In this document: positions 55,040 to 64,000 of the stretch, piece after piece
How the letters are laid out: every line of letters starts with the position of its first letter
Numbering within the stretch: the stretch's first letter is position 1
NCBI GenBank assembly: GCA_036346205.1
Contig: JARFJB010002009.1
Span: forward strand, 6,209,501-6,273,500
DNA: 64,000 nt
Origin: Vesta saturnalis
Lineage: Eukaryota > Arthropoda > Insecta > Coleoptera > Lampyridae
Direction: 5' to 3'
The notes under the pieces: model-generated
The model's database searches: none
What the model saw: only the letters and a program-made list of their open reading frames with translations
Told to the model about the DNA's origin: nothing
Translations under genes and position numbers: made by a program

Positions 55040-56580
55040 AATTTATATTTTAGGAATGTTGAAAACAGTATTTCCTATTATATTCTGTGCAGCTTGATGC
55101 GGTGAAATGCACTCGCGTTAGCTAATATAATTAATTTTAGACGATGAGGTTCAACCTAAAAATCAACAATAATTAATATCAAATCCTCTGAATTCCAGAA
55201 TAAGTGATGACCGGTCTAAGAGGGTTAAATGCACCTCTGTTATATAAAATAATTAATTGCAAGCAAACAATAATATCCCAACCTCAAAATAACTTTTAAA
55301 ACATAACAATAATTTATACCACTCTTTAAAATTCGGAATGATATAGAACCTCCTGTGGCGACTGAAATACCAGAATAAGTTAGAACCAGTTCGAGGGATT
55401 GAAATGCATTCCCGAAACAGAAAGTAATTAATTTTGCATTGAATACGATGAGATCCCACCTTGAAAATAGTTTCTAAAAATAAATAATAATTCTTGACAA
55501 GTGCTCTAAAAATCAGAATAAGGTAAGATAAGATAAGATCCCAACTAGCTTTTAAAAATAATGAATAATTCTTGCCAATTGCTTTAAAAATCAGAATGAA
55601 TTAGGACCAGTCTGAAGGGCAGAAATACACCCCACAACCCAAGATAATTAATTTTGCATTGAACACGATGAGATCCCAACTTGAAAAGAGATATTAACAA
55701 TAAAGAATAATTCCTGCCACGTACTCTAATATCAGAATGAGCTAGGACCAGTCTGAAGGGCAGAAACACACCCCCGAACCAAAGAATAATTAATTTTGCA
55801 GTGAACACTATGAGATGCCGACTTGAAAATAGCCTTTAAAAATAAAGAATAATTTGAGCCACGTACTCTAAAAATCAGAATGAGTTAGGATCGGTCTGAC
55901 GGGCATAAACACACCCGGAACCAAAGAATAATTAATTTTGAAATGAACACGATAAAATCCCAACTTGAAAATAACTTTTAAAAATAAAGAATGATTCGTG
56001 CCACGTACTGTAAAAATCAGAATAAGTTAGGACCAGTCTAAGGGGCAGAAATATACCCCCGAACCCAAGAATAATTAATTTTTCAGCGAACACGATGAGA
56101 TCCCAACCTGAAAATAGCTTTTAAAAATAAAGAATGATTCGTTCCACGTACTCTAAAAATCAGAATGAGTTAGTATTGGTCTGAAGGGCATAAACACACC
56201 GCGGAACCAAAGAATAATTAATTTTGCAATGAACACGACAAAATCTGAACTTAAAAATAGCTTTTAAAAATAAAGAATAATTCGTGCCACGTACTGTAAA
56301 AATCAGAATGAGTTAGGACCAGTCTGAGGGGCAGAAATACACTCCCGAACCCAATAATCATTAATTTTGCATTGAACACGATGACATCCCAGCTTGAAAA
56401 TATATTTTAAAAATAAAAAATAATTCTTGTCACGTACTCTAAAAATTAGAATGAGTTAGGACCAGTCTGAGGGACAGAAATACACTCCCGAACCCAAGAA
56501 TAGTTCATTCTGCAGTGAACACGATCAGACCCCAACTTGAAAAGGACCAGTCTGAAGGGCAGAAATACTCCCCCGAAAAT
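55040..56580. repeat. satellite-like tandem array, period about 142 bp, about ten units
   Basis: The box GGACCAGTCTGA(A/G)GGGCAGAAA recurs at about 55610, 55747, 55889, 56031, 56174, 56317 and 56459, with earlier diverged units at about 55206 and 55388. Each unit also has AATAATTAATTTTGCA and a CACGATGAGATCCCAACTTG box. The first units are more diverged than the later ones. One unit boundary contains the candidate piggyBac C right end. Confidence 0.9.
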
Positions 56581-57017
56581 TGCCTGGTGTTGATCCACAA
56601 CAGATATTTTTTTAGTCGATCAAACTTTGCACGATTATTAATAAAAAATGTTCCTTATGATACAGGCTGCATGTGGCACTGATAAACTAATTACAAGGGA
56701 TGTATACCTGATTGAATTTGATGTGTTATTATTTACAAGTGCTGCACTTGTATGGAGTTAGGCTTATAAAATTTTTCATATTACCATATCTATAATGCTT
56801 TTAATTGCAGGTCGGTACTCGTCTGGTTCAGGAGATTCCAACTGATAAATAGGTTGAACAAAATAAAAAATTTCAGAGATTAGCTACTTAATAACTATTT
56901 GTACCATTTATGTTTGTATAGTTCTATTCTTAATCTACGTTTTTAAAATATGAAAATAAAACTTACGAAAATCTATAAATCGTCACTTTACCCTTTATAA
57001 GTATCCCAGATGTTACT
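56581..57017. other. no recognised feature
   Basis: AT-rich sequence between the tandem array and piggyBac element D. Confidence 0.4.
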
Positions 57018-57021
57018 TTAA

Positions 57022-59082
57022 CCCTACGGTGGGCGCGCGCGGTCTCAGAAACCGACTGCTTTTTCATCTTTAAATATTTAAGTTTTGATTGGTTGTATCG
57101 GCCCCACCCATTTAGTAGCTACATATTTTAGAACTCTTAAGCATCGGTACTAACGGTGACGTTAATCAGGCTAGTACTTGCCGAGTTAAATTTGATTTCG
57201 GTCTTGTACACTGGCGCGGCTTTTGCTGTTATAGTTCTATTCAGCTGTTTTTAGTGAATTGCATATTATAAAGGTATGTTATATTATTACGTTTTTAATT
57301 CTCAGCAATATTATCATTATACCATTTCATTATTTGTGTTTTCTACCCGTACTTTTATGATCTTTTGATCAGATATGCCGAATTATTGGTATGATGCAGA
57401 ACAAAAACGACTCGAACGTCTGATGGAAGAAGTTAACGACGAAGATATTCAATATGATGACAATGATGATCCCACTGAAATAGATTTTGTAGAAGAAAGA
57501 AATGGCGACAGTGAAACCGAACTAGAAATTTCAAGTAGTGATGGCGAAGTTCCTAATATTGACGAATATAATACATTCATAGAAAGAAATAAAACAACGA
57601 AATGGATGAAGTGGGTACCTAGAAAATCTGTTCGAACTCGAAATGTGGACAAAGTAATCCGTCTGTCTTCCTATGTCTAAATTAGCCACTCGTTCTTTGA
57701 AGACACCAATAGAAATTTTTGGCTATTTCTTGCATACCTCAGTGTTACAACAAATTGTAAATTATACGAATGCGTATATAAGTTCAATAGCCAGTAAGTT
57801 TGAAAGAGAAAGGGATGCCAAACCTATCTGCATAACAGAAATGCAAGCCTTATTAGGTCTACTATTTTATGTAGGAGTGCTGAAAATCGTTTAAATGCGA
57901 AGGATTTGTGGAAGACAGACGGTTTCGGAATAGAAATATTTCGATTAGCAATGTTTATAAAGGGATTCGATTTTCTACTAAGATGTCTACGATTTGATAA
58001 CAAAGATACGCGTGAAGAATGAAAAAAAACCGACAAACTTTCATCTATAAGAGAGATATTTGATTGCTTCGTGGACAATTGTAAGAACGGTTTCGGTCTT
58101 TCGGAGTGTGTAACGATCGGCGAAAAACTTGAAGGGTTTAGAGGGCGATGTAGTTTTCGTCAATACATTCCTTCTAAACCCAATAAATATGGGATAAAGA
58201 TTTTTGCATTATCGAATGCCAAGATGTATTACACAAACAAGTTGGAGGTCTATGTTGGTCAACAACCCGGAGGTCCTAATAAGGTCAGTAATAGTCCGTC
58301 TAATGTTGTGGAAAAGCTGTGTGATATAATCAAATGCTCAGGTAGAAATGTGACGCTAGATAACTGGTTCACCAGCATACCACTAATAGAAAAACTTTAC
58401 AAGGATTATCGGTTGACAGTGATTGGTACGCTTAGGAAAAACAAACCAGAGTTACCGCTTGAATTTTCTCATCCAACACATCCTCCTGGCTCAAGCAGGT
58501 TTGGTTTTACAAAAAACATTACCTTAGTATCATATATCCCAAGAAAAAATAAAAATGTTTTGCTAATATCATCACTACACCATGATGACAACGTCGATAG
58601 TGGAACAGGAAAGCCGGAAATAATCCGGAACAAAAAGAGGAGTCGATACGGTGGATAGACTATGTGCTAATTATGATGTTTCGCGAAACACAAGATGTTG
58701 GCCAATGGTCGTTTTTTACTCGATTTTGAATGTAGCAGGCATTAACGCGTTTGTTGTGTATAATTAAAATAATCCAACGAGTAACATAAAACGTAGTGTC
58801 TTCTTGCGTACTCTATCTTTTGACCTGATTCAACCACATTTGCGGTCTCGTGCAACAATGGAAATATTCCAAAACTGTTAAAAACAAGACTTCGTGAAAT
58901 TTGTGCCATTCCTGTTCTTCAAAACCAGTGTAGAAACTTGTTCTTGATTGGGGCAACTTATAAATTACTTCTAAATAAACGTTATAATACAAATTAATAC
59001 TAATTTTGGATCAATGCTTATATCGGTCTCTGACACCGACGCGCCCGCCTGTGTTATAAAATTTCGCGCGCCTAGCGTAGGG
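57022..59082 (+). mobile_element. piggyBac element D, complete, TTAA-flanked (2061 bp)
   Basis: TTAA flanks lie at 57018-57021 and 59083-59086. The left end is CCCTACGGTGGGCGCGCG. The right end in reverse complement is CCCTACGCTAGGCGCGCG, an 18-bp inverted repeat with two mismatches. The ends are strikingly GC-rich compared with the surrounding DNA. A further motif, GGTCTC(A/T)GA, lies just inside both ends. One transposase gene fills the interior. Confidence 0.93.
57375..58880 (+). pseudogene. piggyBac transposase of element D, frameshifted, first catalytic Asp lost
   Basis: It starts MPNYWYDAEQKRLERLMEEV with the usual acidic N-terminus. Frameshifts occur near 57670, 57890 and 58620, with stops in the 57900-58070 stretch. 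Blocks are SLKTPIEIFGYFLHTSVLQQ, ITEMQALLGLLFYVG, CVTIGEKLEGFRGRCSFRQY (58107-58165), SKPNKYGIKIFALSNAK and NVTLDNWFTSIPLIEK (58348-58395, second Asp kept). After a shift comes GVDTVDRLCANYDVSRNTR (about 58642-58695, third Asp kept). In the first block the expected TIDEKL reads TIGEKL, so a catalytic Asp has become Gly. It is a separate lineage from the proteins of elements A, B and C. Confidence 0.85.
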
Positions 59083-59269
59083 TTAATACGGATTTTGCTA
59101 ATAAAGATTAATGGTTGTGTTGGTAACCTTCAGTGGCGCATAAAAGAGTGGTTCTGGTGAGAAAAATTGCGAGTTGTTTGCTTTCGTAACAAAAAGAATA
59201 TTAGCATAAAATTTAAGAATAAAAAGGTCTAAGACGGTATTTTCAATACGTTCTTTCAAGCTATCATTA

Positions 59270-59527
59270 CATGAAAAAGGAAAAGGCAAAGGCCACGTAT
59301 TTCATTCCCTCCCCAAGGGGGAGGGCGGGCTGCTCGAGCTTTCAGAGCTTCTTCAGCCACAATCATGGATTCCCAACATACATTACGTATATATGCAGGG
59401 TGGGATTAAGGATGGGTGTGGTCAGGATAGGATCGGAAGGAACAGCGTTAGGGTTCTGAGGGGGAAAATACTACCCCAGCATTCGCCTAAGCAGCCGCAC
59501 ATGGTGTGCATGTACGCAGTGACCATT
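59270..59527 (-). mobile_element. SINE body, 5'-truncated copy
   Basis: About 250 bp are nearly identical to the body of the tRNA-headed SINE at 42183-42568. Shared parts include the AAGGGGGAGGGCGGGCTGCT region, GGGTGTGGTCAGGATAGGAT and GCCGCACATGGTGTG. The tRNA-like head is missing, as expected of a 5'-truncated copy. Confidence 0.8.
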
Positions 59528-60240
59528 TCAATCTTTCAAACTACATACCTCACCTAGAACTTTTAACAATTAAAATATGAAACATCATAAAATTTTAAAT
59601 ACTGTTCATATAACTTATTCTATTTGAATTTATATACACAATATCTTATGTAATAAAAATCCTTTTAAATTCTTGCAAAATAATTTGTATTTTTGCTATT
59701 TTATATCGATATTTATGTATTAAACAGTATTAAATGTAGTGGATAGATTATAGTTATGAGTTTTAAAATTTAAGTTTAATACGATAGCAGTAGAATTTTT
59801 AAAATTAAATATGAAACATCATAAAATTTTAAATCTTTCATAAACGTTTGAATTAATCATATACTTAGTAATAAACAACCTTATTAAGTTTCGAAAATAC
59901 TTGGAAATCTCTTTTGGAACCAAATATGTTTATCGTGATATTATTAATAATCGTTTTAACAAATTTCCAAAAACAAGGTCGAAAAATGCATTAAAGAAGA
60001 ATGTTACAATCGAAGATACAAAAAAATAAAAAATTTGTTCTGATTATAGTATAAATGTAAATTCCTGTGAGTCCAATTGGAGATATATGATTAGTCTCTC
60101 TTTGCACATATTTGTGTAAAACTTCACTTAAAGTATACATCGAGAAATCGAAATAGAGTATATTAGCATATTACTAAATTAAGAAAATTGAATAGCTGAT
60201 CAAACTGAGAAAAACAAGATTATTACATAGAAAATTACGA
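59528..60240. other. no recognised feature
   Basis: AT-rich. ATATGAAACATCATAAAATT occurs twice (about 59575 and 59810), a small local duplication. Nothing else was seen. Confidence 0.4.
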
Positions 60241-60529
60241 ATATTGGCCCAGAGTTGTCTTCAAACTTACAACTTACCCAGTCTGACTTTCCTTCGGAAC
60301 AGCTGCATCATAGCACCTTTAGAAATCATGAAGGTAAAGAGGATATCACAGTTCCAGTGTCTTCTAGTAAATCTGAAGAGATACGGGAAGATATAATTTG
60401 CGATATGAAGTCATCCGTAATCATAACCACGAGTCCTGAAAAAACTGAACAAACTAGTGCTCAGTGCTAATTAGACGTTGGGTGGGTTAATTTAGAAGAA
60501 GGTAATTATTTAGAGGTAGATCATATATA

Positions 60530-62025
60530 AACTGCTCCACATCAGTTAAGGATATATCTGAAAATCTGCACAATTTTTTAATTTTCAAATTTTTGTCATG
60601 TTTGACACTTTACTAAAGTTGCCACTTATCATACCTATATCACACGGATAAATGTAGCATTATATTGCAAGTATAGGGCTGTGGAGAGTTCTTCTCTTTC
60701 TAACTCGTTCTAACGAATCAATTGTTTGTTTGGTTTACTTGTCAATTTGTTGACTTATTGTGCAAATTTGGTATCAAAATTTTGTGGGTTACTAATTCCG
60801 AATGCCTAGACGTAAATTAACATCTGACGAAGCAAATAGAGCAATTGGTTTGCTGCAGGGTGATCAACGACAAAGTGACGTAGCAACTTTTTTTCAAGCT
60901 GGCCAAAGTGTCATTTCTAGACTTTTTAACCGTTTTCAAGAAACTGGATCTGTTGAAGAAAGACCTAGAATTTGGCGCCCATCAATAACTACCCCTGCTG
61001 AAGACCGATATATGTAACCATTTCTGCACGTCGAAAACCTTTGAGCACATGTCGAATGTTGAGTAGGAGGCTCGCAGAAGCCACAATCAACATTAATATC
61101 AGCTGAAACTGTCAGAAGACATTTATGGGATGCCAATTTACGTTCTAGACGTGTACCATTGACTCGCGAATATAGGCGACAAAGATTAGAATGGGCAAGA
61201 GAGCGTGTCAATTGGACAGTAGAGTGGAAGTTGGTACTGTTCACTGATAAATAGAGATGGTCGTTTTTCGGATAGTCGTCGAACGAGTGTCTGGACACAA
61301 CCTTTTTGTGCCAAGACATCGGCGATCAATACAAGAAGTTCATCCTTTCAGAGGAGGCACTGTTTGTGTATGGGGAGGAATTTATTATGATGGCCGTACC
61401 GACTTACTGGTTATTCCGGGAAACATGAATTCAGAAGTATACTTGAGTCAGGTGATCAACAACATTGTGCCAGAGTTTCATGCTGCTGTGGTTTTTTTGG
61501 ACGATAACGCTCGTACACACCGATCCATGGTAGTTATGGATGCAATTGAAACCAATGGAATACCTCATTTAGCTTTACCTGCTGTATCGCCTGATTTAAA
61601 TCCCATAGAGCATGCTTGGAATCAGTTGCAGAGCTTTGGATCATCATAATCCCCAACCACAAACAATGGAACAATTGAGAAATTTGCTTCCACAACTCTG
61701 GCAGCAGATTCCGCAAGAAAACTTTATTAATCTCATAACCAGCATGCAAAGACGTTGTCAAACTGTCATTGAATCCCACGGAGGACATACTCGTTATTGC
61801 TGAAAGTGAAATTTGTGTTCATTTTCTTTGTTTTTTGATTAATTTGAAATTAAGTTTCAGCTAATTTTCATTTTTTTTGTTTAACAAATTTTTTTTTAAT
61901 TTGTAAATTTTTTTATAATAAAAAACAAGCATTTAAAAACTAAATAGCTTAAAATCGTCTGAAATTTTTTTTTTCTTTTGAAAAATCAAATTTTCCATAA
62001 TATCCCTAACTTATGTGGAGCAGTT
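60530..62025 (+). mobile_element. Tc1-like element, complete, TA-flanked (1496 bp)
   Basis: TA target duplications lie at 60528-60529 and 62026-62027. The left end AACTGCTCCACATCAGTTAA pairs with the right end in reverse complement (AACTGCTCCACATAAGTTAG), followed by GGATAT at both ends. It contains one transposase gene on the plus strand. Confidence 0.9.
60802..61803 (+). pseudogene. Tc1-like DD34E transposase, frameshifted
   Basis: It starts MPRRKLTSDEANRAIGLLQG with a helix-turn-helix (QSDVATFFQAGQSVISRLFN) and a GRPR-like segment altered to RIWRPSITTP. A stop at 61015 and shifts near 61060 and 61250 break the frame. The catalytic domain reads WKLVLFTDK before a stop where FTDESRW is usual. 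Then come VWGGIYYDGRTDLLVIPGNM, VFLDDNARTHRS (about 61495) and SPDLNPIEHAWNQL (about 61587). The spacing from the second Asp to the Glu is 34 residues, as in Tc1. After a shift at about 61640 it reads NLLPQLWQQIPQENFINLIT to a stop at 61803. All three catalytic residues are still encoded. Confidence 0.88.
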
Positions 62026-63564
62026 TATTTAGACACAATCGAAGATAAGGTTAGTGATTCTTTGTACTTTGTCACTAAGAATAATGATACGGTAAGTGAT
62101 TTAGCTCACGCTTCTGTAACTTCGTCAGTGTACACAGTTAATGATAATATTTCATTAACAAATAGTAAGCCAGCAGATTTAAAGCAATTCTGAATATTCT
62201 AGTTATTCTTCCAAGGAATTCAGAGAATTGTATGGTACAACCTAGTATACCATCCTTCAAAGATTGTAAAACATTAGAAGGGTCTTTTTATTTAGAATCT
62301 ACCGTTTAGAATAAGTTATTTTTAGGGGAAAAGTTAAATGTACAATATTACCCGTACCGTTCGCGAAAGAAAATAACGAAGCACATAAATAACGTTTCTA
62401 TTATAATATTTAAATTTGTTAATCATTTTGGAAAACGAAAACTTGCAAATACAATAACTTTAAATGTAAAAAATTTAAAATATAATTATTACTTCAAAGG
62501 ATCACAGTGTATAGTAGCTCTTTGAATTATTTTCATTCTAACCAATTAACTGCACCAGTTACTAGAGTGGAAAGAAGCATTATTAAATCCAAATTAATAC
62601 ACCAAAAGCCCTCGAATTACAAAAAAAGATGTATAATTGAAGCGATGTAAATATAAGACAAGGTAAAAATTTACAATCAATAAAATCAGATGATGTCAAA
62701 AAATAAGGTCAGAAGGCATTTCCAATTTGACAGAAGCACAAATGACGTATACGATGTAATATTGATGCAACATGATCACAAAGATTTTATTCAGGTAATT
62801 TGTTTTCTATTTAACGTCAAATTATATTGTTTGAGGCAGATTGAAGTATTGAAATCGGTAAAGCGGGAAAGGGAAAGGTGTTTGCCAATTGTGAGCTTTG
62901 ACGCTTCCGGCGGTCTCGTCAGCCCACTGTAAAAATATTATTTTATGCAGCTGTAATATCTCTAGCGTATAGGATTTACCCCGTCTTCTCTCTGATCTCT
63001 GCCACTCATGATACGAATTCCATCTTTAAAATATTAAGTGATTTTAGATATTTTTGCGAACAACATAGTATTTGGCCCGCATTTTCTGTTGAAACCTAAC
63101 TCAATAATACCCATCTATCTTTGTTCTGCACACTTCATGAAGATGGTAGCAAAAGATGTAGATGAGATAGTTAGAAATAGAGGATATCTTAAAGACCTAA
63201 TAGCTAGTCTTATGAGACTTTTAACCAGTTAGATAAATTTATCCAAACTGTTTACGTCTTACTTAATTCCAAATATGTAAATTAACAAACCCAGGAAGCG
63301 TTGGATAATCTAAAATCAATACAAGTGCAGTCTCATACCCTTTCAACCCAAAAAACCAAAGAAAATAGAAAAGAACATGACATATTTACAAATAAAGACA
63401 CTAACGTGGATGGGTTATTCAAGTACAGTCTGTATTATAAATGGTTCCGTAACGTAATAAGCATGATATCTTTAATTTCTGAATCAACCGGAAATGGCGA
63501 TAAAATACAAAATCACCTTTACAATAAAAATGTATTTAACGTAATTGTTAATAAGTAGAGGCCG

Positions 63565-63620
63565 TCTACTAGCGGTTGGCGAGACTACCTGGCGGTTCGG
63601 ACCCCAAATACTCATTCTTA
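63565..63620 (+). repeat. tRNA-like promoter fragment (possible SINE head)
   Basis: TACTAGCGGTTGGCGAGAC (A-box-like) is followed by GCGGTTCGGACCCC (B-box-like). The distance between them is shorter than in a tRNA, so it is at most a decayed SINE head. Confidence 0.25.
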
Positions 63621-63798
63621 AGCTTCTTAGGATAATTGAAATTAACATAAAAGTGCAAGAAATTCAGTGGCGTCTTAGTGATTACACAAAATTTGTAAAT
63701 TAAAAGGTTTTTTACTTTTTATTAGATGCTATTATATGTACAAACTACTACATACATAGATAAGGGCAACCAATTAATGAATATGTACTATTTTAACG

Positions 63799-63993
63799 TT
63801 AATCACTGTCATTATAATATTCGTCATCACTTTCACTAGAAGAGTCACCATTAGTAGAAATAACTAATGGTTCGGTGTGCAAATCTAATGTCTGTTCACG
63901 ATCTAAATACATGTTTTCCATTTCTATCACGTTTCTGCATGTATTCTGCCAAACATCCACTGTAACACGGGAAAATTCTTCTACTGCTAGCAT
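63799..63993 (-). pseudogene. C-terminal fragment of a Tc1/pogo-type transposase
   Basis: The minus strand reads EEFSRVTVDVWQNTCRNVIE, MENMYLDREQTLDL and ISTNGDSSSESDDEYYNDSD, to a stop at 63799. The ITxxxWxxxxxHVxxxE block and the acidic Ser-rich end resemble the C-termini of Tc1/mariner or pogo proteins in insects. It may belong to the same family as 36-544, but the catalytic domain that would show this lies outside the window. Confidence 0.45.
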
Positions 63994-64000
63994 CCTGACG

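Larger units (their letters stand above)
49349..55228 (+). mobile_element. piggyBac element C, interrupted by a hAT and a short inverted-repeat element
   Basis: The left end is TTAA followed by CCCTCCTATTGTGTTCGGGT (TTAA about 49345-49348), a familiar piggyBac terminus. A candidate right end is CCGGTCTAAGAGGG followed by TTAA (55225-55228), but that sequence also fits the satellite repeat that starts there, so the right border is uncertain. Just inside the left end, CGTTCTTCTAA is matched in inverse by TTAGAAGAACG at about 52290, once the hAT is removed. Confidence 0.6.
60255..63558 (+). pseudogene. MULE-like transposase gene remnant, interrupted by a Tc1 element
   Basis: The best part is 62690-63558. 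It reads RRHFQFDRSTNDVYDVILMQ, HDHKDFIQVICFLFNVKLYC, RCLPIVSFDASGGLVSPL (catalytic Asp region), YAAVISLAYRIYPVFSLISA and THDTNSIFKILSDF in a frame without its own Met. IPIYLCSAHFMKMVAKDVDE, VRNRGYLKDLIASLMRLL and QEALDNLKSIQVQSHTLSTQ follow. The order SFDAxGG, SxxHDTNSI, DxxxxHFMK is that of Mutator-like transposases found in insects. Upstream pieces, 60255-60480 (Ser/Glu-rich, KSEEIREDIICDMKSS) and 62028-62193 (LDTIEDKVSDSLYFVTKN), flank the Tc1 insertion and may be its N-terminal region, or an unrelated gene; that link is inference. Several stops are present. Confidence 0.55.

Noticed and set aside
36..63993. A host protein-coding gene in the window
   Set aside because: Every convincing protein match is a transposon protein. 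Unmatched open frames such as 48704-49030 and 11059-11319 show no domain, codon or exon evidence.

Overview
The window looks like gene-poor, AT-rich intergenic DNA from an arthropod, most likely an insect. Nearly everything recognisable in it is a transposable element or its remains. The families are the usual insect mix: several lineages of piggyBac, mariner/Tc1, Penelope-like elements (PLEs), hAT, non-LTR retrotransposons, a Crypton, an LTR family and short inverted-repeat elements. No intact host gene, rRNA, CRISPR array or bacterial feature was seen. Almost every coding region carries frameshifts or stops, so most are called pseudogenes.

Layout, left to right. 0-6 kb: a Tc1-like N-terminal fragment, a mariner pseudogene, a piggyBac fragment and a PLE with reverse transcriptase and GIY-YIG. 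6.1-11.1 kb: a complete TTAA-bounded piggyBac whose transposase gene is split by a 2.6-kb LTR-like insertion with a 4-bp target duplication. 13.4-20.3 kb: PLE pieces, one inverted on itself, a 5'-truncated non-LTR element, a second PLE, and a piggyBac split by another copy of the LTR. 23.1-25.6 kb: a third LTR copy in the opposite orientation. 26.6-27.1 kb: a Crypton recombinase remnant. 29.6-36.4 kb: two palindromic mariner elements with very long inverted repeats, framed by (TA)n tracts, and a non-LTR 3' end. 37.3-38.8 kb: a non-autonomous element with near-perfect 280-bp inverted repeats and an almost intact DNA-binding domain. 39-46 kb: mariner remnants, short palindromic elements and a tRNA-headed SINE. 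46.5-48.1 kb: a hAT C-terminus running into an AT-rich tandem array. 49.3-56.6 kb: a piggyBac holding a complete hAT (TIRs and 8-bp target duplication) and a short inverted-repeat element, followed by a 142-bp satellite. 57-59.1 kb: a second complete TTAA-bounded piggyBac. 60.2-64 kb: a Mutator-like (MULE) transposase pseudogene interrupted by a complete Tc1 element, then a Tc1-like C-terminal fragment.

There is no operon or pathway here. The genes relate to each other by nesting, which gives relative ages: LTR after piggyBac, hAT after piggyBac, Tc1 after MULE-like gene. The most unusual single observation is the hAT element at 49551-52256. Its upstream region carries heat-shock-element arrays and a TATA box in the layout of an insect heat-shock promoter, pointing at its own transposase.
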